Positions 37,270 to 48,685 of a stretch of 64,000 nucleotides of DNA are shown here, piece after piece (positions within the stretch are counted from its first letter, which is position 1; each line of letters starts with the position of its first letter). The DNA is taken from positions 1 through 64,000 of the forward strand of contig NZ_CABHWW010000006.1 in NCBI RefSeq assembly GCF_902170305.1. The letters run 5' to 3'. Both the position numbers and the translations under genes were made by a program. The notes below the pieces were generated by a model. That model searched no databases. It had not been told where the DNA came from and saw only the letters and a program-made list of their open reading frames with translations. Origin of the DNA: Yersinia alsatica. GTDB lineage: Bacteria > Pseudomonadota > Gammaproteobacteria > Enterobacterales > Enterobacteriaceae.

Positions 37270-40200
37270 CATCAATGACTCCTCAGCGGCTGGAGCCGCT
37301 AACGCTGCCCTTGTATGGAGAGAGGCTGATTGAAGCCTCAGCCGGTACTGGTAAAACTTTTACCATTGGGGTGCTTTATCTCAGATTATTGCTGGGCTTA
37401 GGTGGAGAGGCAGCATTTAGCCGCCCTCTGATGGTAGAGGAGATCCTGGTGGTGACCTTTACCGAGGCGGCAACTGAAGAGTTAAGGGGGCGAATCCGCG
37501 ACAATATTCATGGGTTGCGCATCGCGTGCGTGCGGGGAGTCAGTGATGATCCAATGCATAAAGCTTTACTTGCTGAAATTACCGATCTGGGCGAGGCCGC
37601 AGTACAATTGCTGGCGGCCGAGCGCCAAATGGATGAAGCGGCAATTTACACCATTCATGGCTTCTGTCAGCGAATGCTGGCGAACAATGCATTTGAGTCT
37701 GGCATTTTATTTGAGCAAACATTGGTGCAAGACGAACTGCCACTACGCAGGCAAGCTTGTGCCGATTTTTGGCGGCGTCACTGTTATCCGCTCCCATTGA
37801 CGATCGCTCGGGCGGTCAGTCAAGAATGGAGTGGCCCGGAAGCTCTGCTTAAAGACCTTGCTGCTTATTTACAGGGTGAGACGCCTAAATTTCGCCAAGC
37901 ACCCGGTGAAGATGAAACGATACTCAGCCGGCACCAACAAATTGTGGTGCAAATTGATGCGGTTAAAGAGCAGTGGCGTGCTGCTGCCCATGAGTTAGAG
38001 GCTTTGATTAGTGGTTCTGGTGTCGATAAGCGCAGCTACAGCAGTAAACATTTGCCTAACTGGTTAGAAAAAGTCGGTATTTGGGCAGCACAAGAAACCG
38101 GTGACTACCAATTACCCAAAGAGCTGGAAAAATTTCGCCAGTCAGTATTATTGGAAAAAACCAAAAAAGGAGCCGCCCCCCAGCATGCTCTATTCAGTGT
38201 AATAGACCGAATATATGAACAACCGCTGACACTAAGAGATCTGATTTTAGCCAGAGCCATCAGTGAGATACGCACCTCCGTTCAGCAGGAAAAACGGCAG
38301 CGAGCAGAGCTGGGGTTTGATGACCTGCTCAGCAAACTGGATGCGGCATTACAGCAACCGGGTGGGGAGTTATTGGCTCAAGCTATCCGTACTCGTTATC
38401 CCGTAGCCATGATTGATGAGTTCCAGGATACCGATCCGCAACAATATCGTATTTTCCACACGCTGTACGGCGGACAAGGTGACTGTGGCCTATTGCTGAT
38501 CGGCGATCCTAAACAGGCTATTTATGCATTCCGTGGTGCCGATATTTTTACCTATATTCGTGCCCGTTCAGAAGTAAGTGCCCACTACACACTAGAGACA
38601 AACTGGCGTTCATCTTTCCCGATGGTGCAATCAGTAAACAGGCTATTTAGTTTGGTCAAAGTCCCTTTCTTATTTGAGCAAATCCCGTTTATAAATGTGG
38701 CGCCTGCAGAAAAAAATAGTCAGCTATCATTTGAAATAAAAGGGAAAAAACAACCTGCGCTCTCTTTCTGGCTACAGCCAGGAGAAGGGGTTGGTGTGAG
38801 TGAATATCAACAATTAATGGCGCGACAGTGCGCAGCTCAAATTCGTGACTGGTTAACTGCGGGTCAGCAAGGGCTGGCTCAATTAGTGACCGCCAAAGGT
38901 GCAAGGCCGGTTCAGGCATCTGATATAACCATATTGGTACGTAGCCGGGCAGAGGCGGCATTGGTGCGAGATGCACTGAGTGCGTTGGCTATCCCATCGG
39001 TTTATTTGTCTAATCGTGACAGCGTATTCGACACCACGGAAGCCAAAGACTTGCTGTGGCTATTGCAGGCGGTGCTTGCTCCTGAACAGGAACGGACATT
39101 ACGCAGCGCTATGGCGACTGGAATATTGGGGCTGGATGCCCAAATGTTGGATGCATTAAATCACGATGAGCGGGCTTGGGATGCTTTGGTGGATGAATTC
39201 GATGGCTATCGCCAGCATTGGCAGCGTCGTGGTGTGCTGCCAATGCTGCGGGAGGTTATGGCGCACCGCCATTTAGCGGAAAACCTGCTAGCTACCCCCG
39301 GCGGGGAAAGGCGGCTAACAGACGTGCTACATCTGGGGGAGTTATTGCAAGAGGCTGCATCACAGCTTGATAGTGAGCACGCACTAATCCGCTGGTTGGC
39401 ACAACAAATAGCACAGCCAAATCATCAGTCAGATAACCAGCAATTGCGTTTGGAAAGTGACCGCCATTTAGTACAAGTTATTACTATCCATAAATCGAAA
39501 GGGCTGGAATATCCATTGGTATGGCTGCCTTTTGTGGGGAATTTCCGCCAGCAACAGGATGTGCTCTACCATGATCGCCACAGCTTTGAAGCATTGCTTG
39601 ACCTCAATGCGGATGAAGAGAGTCAGGCTCTGGCGGAAGAAGAGCGTCTGGCGGAAGACCTGCGGTTATTATACGTGGCACTTACCCGCGCGGTTTATCA
39701 TTGCAGCGTGGGTATTGCTCCGCTGATTAAAGGCGGGCGAAAAAAGCAGGGTGATAGTGACATGCACCTTAGTGCATTAGGCTATTTGGTGCAGCAAGGG
39801 CAAGCTGGAGATGCACAGTATCTGGCTGACAAACTTGCAGAGCTAACTACATTGGCTGCGGGCGATATTGCTGTATCGACTGCAGGGCAACTGAATGAAA
39901 CACCTTGGCAACCGCAACCGGAAGCGTTGCCAGCTCTAGCGGCGCGTCAGTTTAGCCGACAGATACACGATTATTGGCGAGTCACCAGCTATTCCGGCCT
40001 ACAGCAGCATGGTTCCAGTAAAAACGGTATATCACCAGTATTAAATGTGCCATTACAAGAGTTATTACCCCGGCTGGACACCGATGCTGCGGGTGAACAA
40101 GCAGTAATAACCGAGAACCTCTTAACGCCTCATACTTTCCCGCGCGGTGCTGCGCCGGGTACTTTCCTGCATGACCTACTTGAACCTTTGGATTTTAGCC

Positions 40201-40895
40201 AACCCATTGATCAAGAATGGCTTACCGAACAATTACAGCAGCAGGGCTTTGGTGAGCAATGGTCACCCATGCTACATCAGTGGCTAAACGAGATTGTACA
40301 AGTCCCGCTGAATGAAACGGGTGTGACGCTGGCGGGGCTAACGCCACAGAGCAAGCAGGCGGAATTACAATTTTACCTGCCGATCGACGCGCTGCTACAA
40401 GCGCGAGAGTTAGACGCCTTAATCAAGCACTATGACCCACTTTCTCGCCAGTGTCCGGTATTGGATTTTCAGCAAGTTAGAGGGATGCTTAAAGGATTTA
40501 TTGACTTGGTTTTCTGCTGGCAAGGCAAATATTACTTACTGGATTACAAGTCTAACTGGTTGGGTGAAGACAGCAGTGCTTATACCGCTGAAGCGATGAC
40601 CCAAGCCATGGCTGAGCATCGCTATGACCTGCAATATCAACTATATACTCTGGCTTTACACCGCTATCTGCGTCATCGGTTAGCGAATTATGATTATCAA
40701 CGTGACTTTGGTGGCGTCATCTATCTCTTCCTGCGTGGAGTCGATAAGCAGCATCCGGGTAACGGTATTTTTAGCTGCCGCCCAGAATGGGAGCTGATTG
40801 AAGGAATGGACAATCTATTCAGTGGTCGTGCTTTTGAGCTGCAATTCAGTGATGAAGGTGGCTCCGCCTCGATAGATGAGAGGGACGCAATATGA
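37266..40895 (+). CDS. recB: Exodeoxyribonuclease V beta subunit RecB
   Basis: The 1209-residue 3'-5' helicase and nuclease subunit contains Walker [13 protein letters not shown], the [10 protein letters not shown] motif [22 protein letters not shown] and LLYVALTRA of UvrD-type helicases. At the C-terminus are the nuclease residues of [21 protein letters not shown]. Start at ATG 37266 overlaps the ptrA stop and gives [20 protein letters not shown], close to E. coli; an upstream ATG at 37203 would lie deep in ptrA. It is slightly longer than E. coli RecB (1180). ATGA overlap with recD follows. Confidence 0.96.
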   Translation: MTSMTPQRLEPLTLPLYGERLIEASAGTGKTFTIGVLYLRLLLGLGGEAAFSRPLMVEEILVVTFTEAATEELRGRIRDNIHGLRIACVRGVSDDPMHKALLAEITDLGEAAVQLLAAERQMDEAAIYTIHGFCQRMLANNAFESGILFEQTLVQDELPLRRQACADFWRRHCYPLPLTIARAVSQEWSGPEALLKDLAAYLQGETPKFRQAPGEDETILSRHQQIVVQIDAVKEQWRAAAHELEALISGSGVDKRSYSSKHLPNWLEKVGIWAAQETGDYQLPKELEKFRQSVLLEKTKKGAAPQHALFSVIDRIYEQPLTLRDLILARAISEIRTSVQQEKRQRAELGFDDLLSKLDAALQQPGGELLAQAIRTRYPVAMIDEFQDTDPQQYRIFHTLYGGQGDCGLLLIGDPKQAIYAFRGADIFTYIRARSEVSAHYTLETNWRSSFPMVQSVNRLFSLVKVPFLFEQIPFINVAPAEKNSQLSFEIKGKKQPALSFWLQPGEGVGVSEYQQLMARQCAAQIRDWLTAGQQGLAQLVTAKGARPVQASDITILVRSRAEAALVRDALSALAIPSVYLSNRDSVFDTTEAKDLLWLLQAVLAPEQERTLRSAMATGILGLDAQMLDALNHDERAWDALVDEFDGYRQHWQRRGVLPMLREVMAHRHLAENLLATPGGERRLTDVLHLGELLQEAASQLDSEHALIRWLAQQIAQPNHQSDNQQLRLESDRHLVQVITIHKSKGLEYPLVWLPFVGNFRQQQDVLYHDRHSFEALLDLNADEESQALAEEERLAEDLRLLYVALTRAVYHCSVGIAPLIKGGRKKQGDSDMHLSALGYLVQQGQAGDAQYLADKLAELTTLAAGDIAVSTAGQLNETPWQPQPEALPALAARQFSRQIHDYWRVTSYSGLQQHGSSKNGISPVLNVPLQELLPRLDTDAAGEQAVITENLLTPHTFPRGAAPGTFLHDLLEPLDFSQPIDQEWLTEQLQQQGFGEQWSPMLHQWLNEIVQVPLNETGVTLAGLTPQSKQAELQFYLPIDALLQARELDALIKHYDPLSRQCPVLDFQQVRGMLKGFIDLVFCWQGKYYLLDYKSNWLGEDSSAYTAEAMTQAMAEHRYDLQYQLYTLALHRYLRHRLANYDYQRDFGGVIYLFLRGVDKQHPGNGIFSCRPEWELIEGMDNLFSGRAFELQFSDEGGSASIDERDAI

Positions 40896-42778
40896 TGGCG
40901 TTACTGGATCAGGCGGTTCGTGACCACTTACTACGCCCGCTGGATGTTCAGTTCTCGCGCATGATTGCCGGTGAAGACAATCCCATGCTGCAATTGGCTG
41001 CCGCTATTCTCAGTGCTGAAGCTGGAGCTGGGCATGTGTGTCTGCCACTAAGCTACTTGCAGCCGGATGAGCTATTTGGTGGTCGACAGCCGGGCTTATC
41101 ACAAGCACTGTGGCAGACGGCGGGTTCGCCTGATAAATTGCTTTGGATTCAAGCTCTAAATAGTTCTCCAGCGGTCAGTGATGGTACGCGGCCAACGCCA
41201 TTAGTTTTGCAAAATGACCGTTTGTATCTGCAACGAATGTGGCAATACGAAGGGGATGTCGTGCGCTTTATTGCCAGTGATAATGCCGCTTCATTCATTA
41301 CTGAAACTAGAGTCGTCAACGAAACATTGCTGCGAGAAACTCTCGATGGTCTATTTGGGCAGTCTGGCCCTGAAGTTGACTGGCAAAAAGTGGCAGCTGC
41401 GGTGGCTGCAACCCGTCGAATTTCCGTGATTTCTGGTGGACCGGGTACCGGAAAAACCACTACAGTCGCCAAGTTATTGACCGCACTGATACAACTTAGC
41501 CAAGGGCAACGTTTACGTATCCAACTTGCCGCCCCGACCGGTAAGGCTGCGGCGCGCTTGACTGAGTCTCTGGGCAATGCCATTCGGCAACTGCCATTGA
41601 TTGATAATGAACGTAAGCTATTTCCTGACCAGGCATCCACATTACACCGCCTGCTGGGGGCTCAGCCTAACAGTCAGCGGCTGCGCTATCACCGAGGTAA
41701 TCCATTAAACCTTGATGTGCTGGTAGTTGATGAAGCTTCCATGGTGGATTTGCCCATGATGGCGCGGCTTATTGCTGCACTACCAGCCAAGGCTCAAGTA
41801 ATTTTTCTTGGTGATCGAGACCAACTAGCGTCGGTTGAGGCGGGGGCGGTGCTGGGGGATATTTGCCGCTTTGCCGAGCTGGGCTATAGCGCAGCGCGAG
41901 CTGAACAATTAGCGCGCTTAACAGGATGCACACTGAGCGGGAATATATCCATTGGTGATGTACAAACTGACGCAGTTAATGTCCGTGATAGCCTGTGTTT
42001 GCTGCGTAAAAGCTATCGCTTCGATGAGAAATCCGGCATTGGGCAACTCGCCTTGGCTGTTAATGCTGGCAAGTATCACCATGCATTATCTGTTTTAAAC
42101 GGCACATATTCTGATATCGAACGTTTCTCTTTGGCTGATGCCGATGATTATCAAGTATTGCTGGAAGACTGTGCTACTGGTTATCAGCACTATCTTCAAC
42201 TGGCGACCACCGGCGCGCATGCCGCTGATGTGTTGGCGGCATTTGGCCGTTATCAGCTGCTGTGCGCATTACGTACCGGGCCATTTGGTGTCAGTGGTTT
42301 AAATGAGCGGATTGAGCAGCTATTACATCGCAAACGGCTAATTGAACGCTCCCCTGGGCCATCAGGGCGCTGGTATGTTGGTCGACCAGTGATGATTGGG
42401 TTAAATGACAGTGCGCTTGGTTTATTCAACGGTGATATTGGTATTGCTTTAATTGATTCTGAGGGAGAGCTGCGGGTACATTTCCAATTACCCGATGGCA
42501 ACATAAAGTCAGTACAACCCAGCCGCCTTCCCAGCCATGAAACCGCCTATGCGATGACTGTACATAAATCTCAGGGGTCGGAGTTTGAACATACCGCGTT
42601 GGTATTACCCAATACTTTTATGCCAGTGTTAACCCGAGAGTTGGTCTATACCGCAATTACTCGAGCGCGTCAGCGCTTAACGCTGTATTGCAGTGATGGG
42701 GTGCTGGGGAGTGCAATTCGCACACCAACACTTCGTCTGAGTGGATTAGTCGATCGCTTGAATGAGCTGAAGAAATAA
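40892..42778 (+). CDS. recD: Exodeoxyribonuclease V alpha subunit RecD
   Basis: The 628-residue 5'-3' superfamily-1B helicase of RecBCD has Walker [16 protein letters not shown], a [11 protein letters not shown] motif [19 protein letters not shown], and a C-terminal [15 protein letters not shown] motif. The start ATG 40892 overlaps the recB stop in ATGATG; the second ATG (40895) is equally possible. It is about 20 residues longer than E. coli RecD (608). It is followed by a terminator and the convergent argA. Confidence 0.96.
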   Translation: MMALLDQAVRDHLLRPLDVQFSRMIAGEDNPMLQLAAAILSAEAGAGHVCLPLSYLQPDELFGGRQPGLSQALWQTAGSPDKLLWIQALNSSPAVSDGTRPTPLVLQNDRLYLQRMWQYEGDVVRFIASDNAASFITETRVVNETLLRETLDGLFGQSGPEVDWQKVAAAVAATRRISVISGGPGTGKTTTVAKLLTALIQLSQGQRLRIQLAAPTGKAAARLTESLGNAIRQLPLIDNERKLFPDQASTLHRLLGAQPNSQRLRYHRGNPLNLDVLVVDEASMVDLPMMARLIAALPAKAQVIFLGDRDQLASVEAGAVLGDICRFAELGYSAARAEQLARLTGCTLSGNISIGDVQTDAVNVRDSLCLLRKSYRFDEKSGIGQLALAVNAGKYHHALSVLNGTYSDIERFSLADADDYQVLLEDCATGYQHYLQLATTGAHAADVLAAFGRYQLLCALRTGPFGVSGLNERIEQLLHRKRLIERSPGPSGRWYVGRPVMIGLNDSALGLFNGDIGIALIDSEGELRVHFQLPDGNIKSVQPSRLPSHETAYAMTVHKSQGSEFEHTALVLPNTFMPVLTRELVYTAITRARQRLTLYCSDGVLGSAIRTPTLRLSGLVDRLNELKK

Positions 42779-42782
42779 AACT

Positions 42783-42802
42783 AAGGGGGCAATAGCCCCC
42801 TT
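42783..42802. terminator. Shared terminator between recD and argA
   Basis: A perfect 8-bp stem AAGGGGGC-AATA-GCCCCCTT lies between the convergent genes. The minus strand continues into TAGTTTTATTTC, so it probably serves argA better than recD. Confidence 0.8.
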
Positions 42803-42820
42803 GATGTCATTAATGACCCG

Positions 42821-44146
42821 CTACAAATCAGCCAGCAGAATTTTTGAGCGGCGCTGATAGTTATACAGTTCCTGCTTCAGAATCGGTAAAACCTCAACTT
42901 CTGCCGGAGTAAAACCACGTTCCTGGAACCAATGAATGCTGCGGGTGGTTAACACAAACAGTTTTTTAAGCCCCATCTGCCGTGCCTGATTAGCAACTCG
43001 CTTGAGTAGCATTTCGCCGCGGGAAGAGCTGCGATAATCGGGATGCACTGCCACACAAGCCATCTCTCCGATTTGCTCCTCAGGGAATGGATACAGTGCC
43101 GCGCAAGCAATAGTCAGATTATCTCGCTCAATAATGGTGAACTTATCGATCTCCATCTCAAGTTGTTCGCGCGAACGACGTACCAATATTCCTTGCTGCT
43201 CGAGTGGGCGGATCAGCTCCAAGATACCGCCAATATCATTAATGGTGGCGCGGCGAACTTGCTCAGCGCTCTCCATAACAATCTGGGTACCGATACCGTC
43301 GCGGGAGAACAGTTCTTGCACCAGTGCCCCATCTTCTTGATAACTCAGTAAATGGCTGCGGCGCACACCACTGCGGCAAGCTTTCACTGCGCCACGCAGA
43401 AAACGCACTGTCCCCGAGTTGTAATCACCTTCCTGTTCCAGATCTTCAATCCGTTTTTGCGCGTCGTTGGGGAACAGTTCTGAAATAATATTGCCTTCAA
43501 TGTCTGTCACCCCTTGGGATGAGCAGAAGCCGATCATTTTTTCGGCTTTCAGTTTGATGGCCAACTGAGTAGCCACTTCTTCAGATGTCAGATTAAAGCT
43601 CTCGCCGGTAACCGACACGGCAACGGGCCCCAATAACACAATAGCGCCATTATCCAACTGGCGATGGATAGCTTCCTCATCAATCCGGCGAATACGCCCG
43701 CTATGGCAATAATCAACACCATCATCCACCCCCAGAGGTTGGGCAATGATAAAGTTGCCGCTGACGACATTAATATGCGCCCCTTGCAGTGGAGTGTTAT
43801 TCAGGCTCATCGATAATCTTGCCGTAATATCCAACTGCAATAAGCCGGCAGCCTGTTTAACCATTTCCAACGTGCGGGCATCGGTCACCCGGGTATGCTT
43901 ATGATAAATAGGTTCGTAGTGATGCTGGGCCAAATTGGCGTCGATTTGGGGACGGGCGCCATAGACCACGACCAGCCGAATCCCTAGGCTATGCAATAAC
44001 CCTATATCGTTGACGATGCTTGAGAAGTTTTCATGCTCAATCGCCTCGCCCCCCAGCATGACAACAAATGTCTTGCCGCGGTGCGCATTAATATAGGGAA
44101 CTGAGTGGCGAAACCCTTGGACCAGTTCAGTACTACGTTCCTTCAC
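42821..44146 (-). CDS. argA: N-acetylglutamate synthase ArgA
   Basis: The 441-residue enzyme acetylates glutamate with acetyl-CoA, the first step of arginine synthesis. It has an N-terminal amino-acid-kinase-like domain (about 1-290, with [15 protein letters not shown]) and a C-terminal GNAT acetyltransferase domain (about 295-441, with [19 protein letters not shown]). The start is GTG 44146, preceded by AAGAGGG at 6 bases, and the protein then reads [18 protein letters not shown] as in E. coli. Two ARG boxes lie immediately upstream, so ArgR repression by arginine is expected. Confidence 0.96.
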   Translation of the reverse strand: MKERSTELVQGFRHSVPYINAHRGKTFVVMLGGEAIEHENFSSIVNDIGLLHSLGIRLVVVYGARPQIDANLAQHHYEPIYHKHTRVTDARTLEMVKQAAGLLQLDITARLSMSLNNTPLQGAHINVVSGNFIIAQPLGVDDGVDYCHSGRIRRIDEEAIHRQLDNGAIVLLGPVAVSVTGESFNLTSEEVATQLAIKLKAEKMIGFCSSQGVTDIEGNIISELFPNDAQKRIEDLEQEGDYNSGTVRFLRGAVKACRSGVRRSHLLSYQEDGALVQELFSRDGIGTQIVMESAEQVRRATINDIGGILELIRPLEQQGILVRRSREQLEMEIDKFTIIERDNLTIACAALYPFPEEQIGEMACVAVHPDYRSSSRGEMLLKRVANQARQMGLKKLFVLTTRSIHWFQERGFTPAEVEVLPILKQELYNYQRRSKILLADL

Positions 44147-44157
44147 GGCAGACCCTC

Positions 44158-44196
44158 TTTGAATTTTTATTCGGTATTTTTGTATTTTTATTCTTT
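44158..44196. promoter_or_regulatory. Tandem ARG boxes (ArgR operator) of argA
   Basis: The first core, GAATTTTTATTC (44161-44172), fits the ArgR core GAAT-WWWW-ATTC exactly. The second, GTATTTTTATTC (44182-44193), has one mismatch. The cores start 21 bases apart, the usual 18+3 spacing for an ArgR hexamer, and lie just upstream of the argA ribosome site. Confidence 0.85.
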
Positions 44197-44381
44197 TTTG
44201 ATCAAGATGGCAAGCAGGAAATTGCTATTAAATGCATATGTATGGCACATGCTCATTAATAAATTGAATAACATAAAAATGTTTTTCTGATGACAGCTGG
44301 GGGTCGATTAGTTAAAGTTTTTCCTCATGAATTTTTTTTGTTCGATTTTTATTCATATTTTGGTAGTGACTTTGGAGTTAC

Positions 44382-45632
44382 ATGGCAGATTCAAATCATA
44401 ATGTTAGGCGTCGCCGTCTACTACAAGGTGCCGCCGCAGCCTGGATGTTAAGTGTCACCCGGGTTGGATTTGCTGCTTCCTCTCATATCATCGCAGTAAG
44501 GGTTTGGCCCTCTTCAACTTATACCCGGGTAACACTGGAATCCAATACGCCGCTTAAGTATCGTCAGTTCGCGCTAAAAAATCCGGATCGGATTGTGGTG
44601 GATATTGAAGGCGTACATCTGAATAGCGTATTAAAAGAAATCAGTAGTCAGGTGCAGTCCGGCGATCCCTACCTGAAGCAGGCACGAGTAGGGCAGTTTG
44701 ATAAAAATACTGTCCGGCTGGTGTTGGAGTTGAAGCAAAGTATCAGCCCGCAATTATTTACCCTTAAGCCCTTCGCTGAGTTTAAAAACCGCTTGGTAGT
44801 CGATTTATATCCGCAAGAGGGCACAACTTCGGCAGAGGATGACCCACTGCTGGCTCTTTTAGAGGATTACAATAAGGGTAATGTGGAGCGCACTTTGCCC
44901 GCTGAAGCGCCAAAAGCGGGTAAAGCAGGGCGGGACAGGCCGATTGTTATCATGCTAGACCCCGGGCATGGTGGGGAAGATCCCGGTGCTATTGGTCGAA
45001 ATAAAACCCGTGAAAAAGATATTGTGTTGCAAATCGCCCGCCGGTTGCAGGCATTAATAAAAAAAGAATCGAATATGCGGGTGTTTATGACCCGTAATGA
45101 AGATGTCTTTATCCCACTGAAAGTGCGGGTCGCTAAAGCCCGTAAGCTGCGTGCGGATTTATTCATTTCGATTCATGCCGATGCCTTTACCAATCGAGCC
45201 GCCAGAGGCTCCTCTGTGTTTGCGTTATCGACCAAAGGGGCAACCAGTACTGCGGCGCGTTTCTTGGCCCAGACACAGAACGAAGCCGACCAGATTGGTG
45301 GGGTCAGCAAGAGTGGGGATCGCTATCTGGACCATACCATGATTGATTTGCTGCAAACGGCGACTATCAATGACAGCCTGAAATTTGGCAAAGAAGTGCT
45401 GAATCGCATGGGGAAAATTAACAAACTTCACAAGAATAGTGTCGATCAGGCTGGTTTTGCCGTATTGAAAGCACCTGATATTCCGTCAATTTTGGTTGAA
45501 ACGGCCTTTATCAGTAATTTGGAAGAAGAGCGAAAATTACGCACCAGCCAGTTTCAGCAGCAAATTGCCGAATCTATTTTTGCTGGAATCAAAGCTTACT
45601 TTGCTAATGGCGGGGCGATGGCTCGGGTTTAG
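44382..45632 (+). CDS. amiC: N-acetylmuramoyl-L-alanine amidase AmiC
   Basis: The 416-residue periplasmic amidase cleaves septal peptidoglycan for daughter-cell separation. The N-terminus has a Tat-type signal ([13 protein letters not shown]) ending near FAAS. An AMIN domain (about 35-150) is followed by a linker and the Amidase_3 zinc domain with [20 protein letters not shown] and VETAFISN, which supply the zinc and catalytic residues. It resembles E. coli AmiC (417), which is NlpD-activated at the septum. GGAG precedes ATG 44382. Position after argA is conserved. Confidence 0.96.
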   Translation: MADSNHNVRRRRLLQGAAAAWMLSVTRVGFAASSHIIAVRVWPSSTYTRVTLESNTPLKYRQFALKNPDRIVVDIEGVHLNSVLKEISSQVQSGDPYLKQARVGQFDKNTVRLVLELKQSISPQLFTLKPFAEFKNRLVVDLYPQEGTTSAEDDPLLALLEDYNKGNVERTLPAEAPKAGKAGRDRPIVIMLDPGHGGEDPGAIGRNKTREKDIVLQIARRLQALIKKESNMRVFMTRNEDVFIPLKVRVAKARKLRADLFISIHADAFTNRAARGSSVFALSTKGATSTAARFLAQTQNEADQIGGVSKSGDRYLDHTMIDLLQTATINDSLKFGKEVLNRMGKINKLHKNSVDQAGFAVLKAPDIPSILVETAFISNLEEERKLRTSQFQQQIAESIFAGIKAYFANGGAMARV

Positions 45633-45703
45633 TCAGATTGATTGATATCAGCAGGGGCAGGATAGCCCTTGCTGGTAAGGGCTGGTGATAATGAGAAAGC
45701 CAG

Positions 45704-45729
45704 AAACAAAAAAACACCCTTGAGGGTGT
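45704..45729 (-). terminator. Terminator of the initiator tRNA gene
   Basis: On the minus strand the stem ACACCC-TCAA-GGGTGT is followed by a run of Ts (the plus strand reads AAACAAAAAAACACCC). It lies about 30 bases beyond the tRNA 3' end. Confidence 0.85.
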
Positions 45730-45758
45730 CTTATGGTGATAAAAAAATGATTAAGAAT

Positions 45759-45835
<77 letters not shown>

Positions 45836-45848
45836 TCCGATTGAGCGC

Positions 45849-45876
45849 ACTATACTCTGGATGAGATCTGTTGCAA
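45849..45876 (-). promoter_or_regulatory. Promoter of the initiator tRNA
   Basis: On the minus strand TTGCAA (45876-45871) and TATAGT (45854-45849) are separated by 16 bases. They lie 13 bases upstream of the mature tRNA 5' end, followed by a GC-rich stretch (GCGC). Confidence 0.7.
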
Positions 45877-46049
45877 GTAGTTTTGCCACTTAATTATGGT
45901 AAATAGAGTTTTTCGATTAATTTATCAACTATCTGTTTCCTTTTTCCCCACAACGCTGTCAGGGGATTTTTTTCTAGCTGCTGATTCCTTTATCCATAGG
46001 CGTTTGTTATCGTTCGCCGGTAGATAAAATAAGTAAGAGAAGGCGTGAA

Positions 46050-47222
46050 ATGACAAGTCGTTGGGGCAAATACCTACTGAGTGGAATAATGATTGCCGTT
46101 CTGGCTGGTTGCCAATCGCGGCCAACTGATCGTGGGCAACAGTATAAGGATGGGCGTCTGGAGCAATCACTGGAGCTGGTGAATGAGCCTAACGCGACAG
46201 GTAAGCCAGTCAACGCTAAAGATTATTCTGATCAGGTGAAGGTGATTAACCAATCTTCACCGGGTCTCTATAGCCGCAATAGCAATACTTTCAATGCGGT
46301 GCAAAACTGGATGTTGGCAGGGGCTGATACCAGTAAGTTAAGTCTGTTTGGTTTGAATGCCTATCAGATGGAAGGGGTAGATAATTTCGGTAATGTGCAA
46401 TTTACCGGCTACTACACCCCGGTGCTTCAAGCCCGCTATACACCACAAGGTGAATTCCGCCATCCACTTTATCGTATGCCAGCTAAAGGAAAGCGCCGCT
46501 TACCTGATCGCGCTGCTATATATGCAGGTGCACTGGATAACAACAAATTAGCTATTGCCTACACCAATTCGCTAGTCGATAACTTTATGATGGAAGTACA
46601 GGGCAGCGGTTATGTTGATTATGGCGATGGCCGACCACTGACTTTCTTCGGTTATGCCGGTAAAAATGGCCATGCTTACCGCAGTATTGGTAAGGTGCTG
46701 ATTGATCGTGGGGAAGTGGCGAAAGCAGATATGTCGATGCAAGCCATTCGCCACTGGGCTGAAACCCACAGTGAAGCTGAAGTCAGAGAGTTATTAGAGC
46801 AGAATCCGTCCTTTGTCTTCTTCAAACCGGAAATGTATGCGCCAGTGAAAGGGGCCAGTGCGGTGCCTTTGATTGCTAAAGCTTCGGTTGCCTCGGATCG
46901 TTCATTGATTCCACCGGGCACCACATTGTTGGCTGAAGTACCTTTGTTGGATAATCAGGGGAAATTTACCGGCCAATATCAGATGCGGTTGATGGTCGCA
47001 CTGGATGTGGGCGGTGCAATTAAAGGCCAACATTTTGATATTTATCAGGGTATTGGGCATGAAGCTGGCCAAGCTGCTGGTTTCTACAATCATTATGGCC
47101 GCGTTTGGGTACTGAAAAATGCCCAAAGCAGTGGGCCACTGTTTACTGCTTATCAAGCTGGCAGCAAAGCCGCACCAACCGGTAATGGTTCTTCGTTGTT
47201 GGTGAGTAATCAGGGCCAGTAA
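46050..47222 (+). CDS. mltA: Membrane-bound lytic murein transglycosylase A (MltA)
   Basis: The 390-residue outer-membrane lipoprotein has lipobox LAGC (Cys at about residue 21) in the context SGIMIAVLAGCQ. It cleaves the MurNAc-GlcNAc bond with formation of 1,6-anhydro-MurNAc. The double-psi beta-barrel with the catalytic Asp region ALDVGGAIKGQHFDIYQGIG and the sequence FTGYYTPVLQAR are those of MltA. It is longer than E. coli MltA (365) by a C-terminal Ser/Gly-rich tail. A terminator follows. Cell-wall neighbours are amiC upstream and lgt elsewhere in the window. Confidence 0.95.
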   Translation: MTSRWGKYLLSGIMIAVLAGCQSRPTDRGQQYKDGRLEQSLELVNEPNATGKPVNAKDYSDQVKVINQSSPGLYSRNSNTFNAVQNWMLAGADTSKLSLFGLNAYQMEGVDNFGNVQFTGYYTPVLQARYTPQGEFRHPLYRMPAKGKRRLPDRAAIYAGALDNNKLAIAYTNSLVDNFMMEVQGSGYVDYGDGRPLTFFGYAGKNGHAYRSIGKVLIDRGEVAKADMSMQAIRHWAETHSEAEVRELLEQNPSFVFFKPEMYAPVKGASAVPLIAKASVASDRSLIPPGTTLLAEVPLLDNQGKFTGQYQMRLMVALDVGGAIKGQHFDIYQGIGHEAGQAAGFYNHYGRVWVLKNAQSSGPLFTAYQAGSKAAPTGNGSSLLVSNQGQ

Positions 47223-47227
47223 ATATC

Positions 47228-47285
47228 CCCCAACGACTTGAAGCTACAGAAGAGTTAACCGTAGCTTTAGGTTATTTGGCTATGG
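47228..47285. repeat. Short ERIC-like remnant after mltA
   Basis: ACTTGAAGCTACAG and CGTAGCTTTAGGTTATTTGG resemble the two ends of the ERIC units in this window with the core deleted. About 58 bases long. Confidence 0.5.
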
Positions 47286-47301
47286 ATGCTATTTTTCCTC
47301 G

Positions 47302-47321
47302 GCGGCCAACTGGCCGCTTTT
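47302..47321 (+). terminator. mltA terminator
   Basis: Stem GCGGCC-AACT-GGCCGC followed by TTTT. Confidence 0.8.
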
Positions 47322-47362
47322 GCATTAGTATTATTTTTCAAAGTCATGAAGGTAACAAGTTT

Positions 47363-48172
47363 ATGAGCACAGCCTATTCCGAAGCTTACCAACAGCGATT
47401 TGGTGGCATTGCTCGCCTATATGGGCAGCAGGCACTGACGCTTTTTTCACAGGCACATGTCTGTGTCATCGGTATTGGTGGCGTGGGTTCATGGGCGGCA
47501 GAGGCACTGGCGCGTACCGGTATTGGCGCAATTACATTAATTGATATGGATGATGTTTGTGTCACCAATACCAATCGGCAAATCCATGCCTTACGGAACA
47601 ATGTTGGGCAGGCTAAAACCGAAGTCATGGCAGAGCGAATTCGGGCGATTAATCCAGAATGTCGAGTAACCTGTATCGACGATTTTATTACTGCGGATAA
47701 TGTTGCTGAGCTATTAGATAACAACTTTAGCTATGTTATTGATGCAATTGACAGTGTACGGCCAAAAGCCGCGCTACTGTCTTATTGTCGCCGCTATAAA
47801 ATCCCGGTGGTGACGACCGGCGGCGCTGGTGGGCAAATCGACCCAACCCGCATTGAAGTGGTGGATCTGGCGAAAACGATTCAAGATCCACTGGCGGCAA
47901 AGTTGCGTGAAAGGCTGAAAAGCGACTTTAATGTGGTGAAAAACAGCAAAGGCAAGCTGGGGATCGACTGTGTTTTTTCCAGCGAACCATTAGTTTACCC
48001 ACAAAGTGATGGTTCGGTCTGTGCTTCCCGCAGCACAGCTGAAGGGCCGAAAAAGATGGATTGCACTTCAGGTTTTGGCTCGGCAACTATGGTTACCGCC
48101 ACCTTTGGCTTTGTCGCGGTATCACATGCATTGAAAAAGATGATGGCAAAAGCCGCTCGTCAGGCGCAATAG
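47363..48172 (+). CDS. tcdA: tRNA t6A37 cyclic-modification enzyme TcdA (CsdL)
   Basis: The 269-residue E1/ThiF-family enzyme uses ATP to dehydrate tRNA N6-threonylcarbamoyladenosine-37 to its cyclic hydantoin form. The nucleotide-binding GIGGVGSWAAEALARTG and the metal-site cysteines near CVFS and MDCTSGFG are visible. Start at ATG 47363 (MSTAYSEAYQQRFGG) matches E. coli; the upstream ATG at 47276 would add 29 residues running through the mltA terminator. It is convergent with csdE-csdA, its sulfur-transfer partners in E. coli. Confidence 0.95.
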   Translation: MSTAYSEAYQQRFGGIARLYGQQALTLFSQAHVCVIGIGGVGSWAAEALARTGIGAITLIDMDDVCVTNTNRQIHALRNNVGQAKTEVMAERIRAINPECRVTCIDDFITADNVAELLDNNFSYVIDAIDSVRPKAALLSYCRRYKIPVVTTGGAGGQIDPTRIEVVDLAKTIQDPLAAKLRERLKSDFNVVKNSKGKLGIDCVFSSEPLVYPQSDGSVCASRSTAEGPKKMDCTSGFGSATMVTATFGFVAVSHALKKMMAKAARQAQ

Positions 48173-48209
48173 CGACTCAGGTGCGCAGCTAACAACCCGG
48201 TAACTGCAA

Positions 48210-48650
48210 TTAATCAGGGTATTGGGCGGCAATGGCTTGCACACCTTGCGCTAATGCCTGCAAACCACTGGCGCGCGAAGTGCTTAATTGCTGGCGCAGT
48301 CCTAATTGGTCGAACAGTGCCAGTGGGTCTTCATCCAATATCTGCTGTGGCGTTTTACCTTCCACAGCAGTCAGAATAACCGCTAATAACCCACGAACAA
48401 TCCGGCCTTCACTGTCGCCGTAGAAATGCAAACTGCCGTCTGGCAGGCGCTCATGCCCAAGCCACACTCTGTTTTCACACCCCGTCAGCTCCAATTCATG
48501 CTGTTTTAATGACTCGGGCAATGGTGGGAGCTGCTTGGCCAGCAAAATTAACTGGCGATAACGATCTTCCCACTGTTTTTGGGCGCTGAATGTTTCCAGC
48601 AAATTAGCAGCAGTAATGTTATGGCCAAAGGGGTGTGGGGCAATCATCAT
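48210..48650 (-). CDS. csdE: Sulfur acceptor protein CsdE
   Basis: The 146-residue SufE-fold protein accepts persulfide sulfur from CsdA on the cysteine in [11 protein letters not shown] (about residue 58). It works with TcdA in the CSD system for ct6A tRNA modification. Length matches E. coli CsdE (147). The gene is 35 bases downstream of csdA on the same strand, forming an operon. The start is ATG 48650 or the adjacent ATG 48647. Confidence 0.94.
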   Translation of the reverse strand: MMIAPHPFGHNITAANLLETFSAQKQWEDRYRQLILLAKQLPPLPESLKQHELELTGCENRVWLGHERLPDGSLHFYGDSEGRIVRGLLAVILTAVEGKTPQQILDEDPLALFDQLGLRQQLSTSRASGLQALAQGVQAIAAQYPD

Positions 48651-48685
48651 CTTCTCATTTTATGTCTGGTTGATATTATTAAAAC

